Positions 63,708 to 64,000 of a stretch of DNA of 64,000 bases are shown here, piece by piece (position 1 is the first letter of the stretch; every line of letters begins with the position of its first letter). The notes beneath the pieces were generated by a model. The model was given only the letters and a program-made list of their open reading frames with translations, was not told the origin of the DNA and ran no database searches. Position numbers and translations under genes: made by a program. Origin of the DNA: Sva-07 sp963716095 (lineage in GTDB: Bacteria > Actinomycetota > Acidimicrobiia > Acidimicrobiales > Ilumatobacteraceae); contig CAVQSV010000018.1 in assembly GCA_963716095.1 (NCBI GenBank), positions 1-64,000 on the forward strand, in the 5' to 3' direction.

Positions 63708-64000
63708 TCAGCTGCGGAACGTGAGGCCTCGGTAGCCGTCGACGAAGCCGGCGGTGCGCAACATCTCCAGCAGTCCCGCCGAGCGCGTCGGTGAGGCCCT
63801 CGCCGTCGATCTTGCGGACCTCGACAGAGCGCAGCCGGTCGTGCTTCACCAGCGACACCAGCGCCTCGGTCCACGACGGATCCACCGTCGCCTCGGGAAA
63901 CGTGACGAGATGATGTCCGCGCCGGTCGAACCACACCAGCGGGCGGCCGGCTCGCAACACCACGAGCGACGATGCACTCCTCGCAGGACGGCCGGTGGTC
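63708..64000 (-). CDS. C-terminal end of an Lhr-like helicase, N-terminus off the window, one frameshift
   Basis: The visible part reads VLRAGRPLVWFDRRGHHLVTF, then WTEALVSLVKHDRLRSVEVRK and IDGEGL, and after a frame change near 63,780 ends LLEMLRTAGFVDGYRGLTFRS at TGA 63708. The pattern of a beta-rich end with RKIDGE and AGF-x-x-GYRGL-T-x-R is that of Lhr-type superfamily 2 helicases. The helicase core lies beyond the right edge. Lhr acts in DNA repair. Confidence 0.65.

Noticed and set aside
61360..63963. An 867-codon minus-strand frame
   Set aside because: Only its first 80 or so residues are Lhr-like; the rest is antisense to the carotenoid oxygenase and TetR genes and crosses the hairpin repeats.
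1..64000. tRNA, rRNA or other structured RNA genes
   Set aside because: I looked for cloverleaf-like and conserved rRNA segments and found none that I could support by eye.

Overview
The window joins two unrelated pieces of DNA. Bases 1 to about 9,028 are AT-rich. They carry fragments of a restriction-modification or defence-like locus: a nuclease-methyltransferase, an SNF2-type helicase, a radical SAM protein beside an ASCH protein, a DUF2188 protein and some small unknowns. Nearly every long gene there is broken by several frameshifts. From about 9,029 to the end the DNA is GC-rich with actinobacterial-style genes. The gene set and protein character (F420-type oxidoreductase, class E sortase, many cyclases, GTG starts, a leaderless leader peptide, System I cytochrome c maturation) suggest a member of the Acidimicrobiia such as an Ilumatobacter relative; this is inference from gene content, not a database match. 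The composition switches within about ten bases, and a gene on each side is cut in mid-domain, so I read the join as a chimeric contig. A recent insertion is the less likely alternative. About 15 single frameshifts also interrupt otherwise normal genes in the GC-rich part, which points to uncorrected indel errors.

Layout of the GC-rich part. 9.0-13.6 kb: a very large secreted protein with eleven copies of the peptide GRSRFI and a gingipain-like (clan CD) peptidase region, its end lost at the join. 13.7-17.6: a cyclase-AAA-TPR signalling protein. 17.6-19.6: ilvE and leuB. 19.7-23.5: greA, an alpha/beta hydrolase, a UbiB-family kinase and a double-FKBP lipoprotein. 23.5-29.1: a LysM-M23 peptidase and the NAD genes nadA-nadB-(MOSC)-nadC. 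29.2-31.2: small enzymes. 31.2-33.9: an IclR regulator divergent from leuCD. 34-37.8: a broken DinB-like gene, an F420-type enzyme, a membrane protein, a phosphotransferase and a DEAD-box helicase. 37.8-39.7: leuA behind a leucine leader-peptide attenuator. 39.7-43: a sunset-domain protein, a ferredoxin, pyrF and serA. 43-45.5: a tightly coupled GNAT-menC-SCP2 cluster. 45.6-50.7: mrp, a small metallopeptidase, a Nudix protein, a family A DNA polymerase, a DUF4328 protein and a SixA-type phosphatase. 50.7-57.8: a complete ccm (System I) operon on the minus strand. 57.8-64: a sortase, a double-domain cyclase, an enoyl-CoA hydratase, a small membrane protein, a TetR regulator, a carotenoid oxygenase and the end of an Lhr-like helicase.

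The genes combine into clear pathways. Leucine synthesis is spread over leuA, leuB-ilvE and leuCD, with two different candidate controls (attenuation for leuA, IclR for leuCD). De novo NAD synthesis is one cluster. Cytochrome c maturation is one long overlapping operon. Several families of short palindromic repeats sit at gene junctions, and one pair reads through in frame and fuses ccmA to ccmB. The most unusual protein is the GRSRFI-repeat peptidase.
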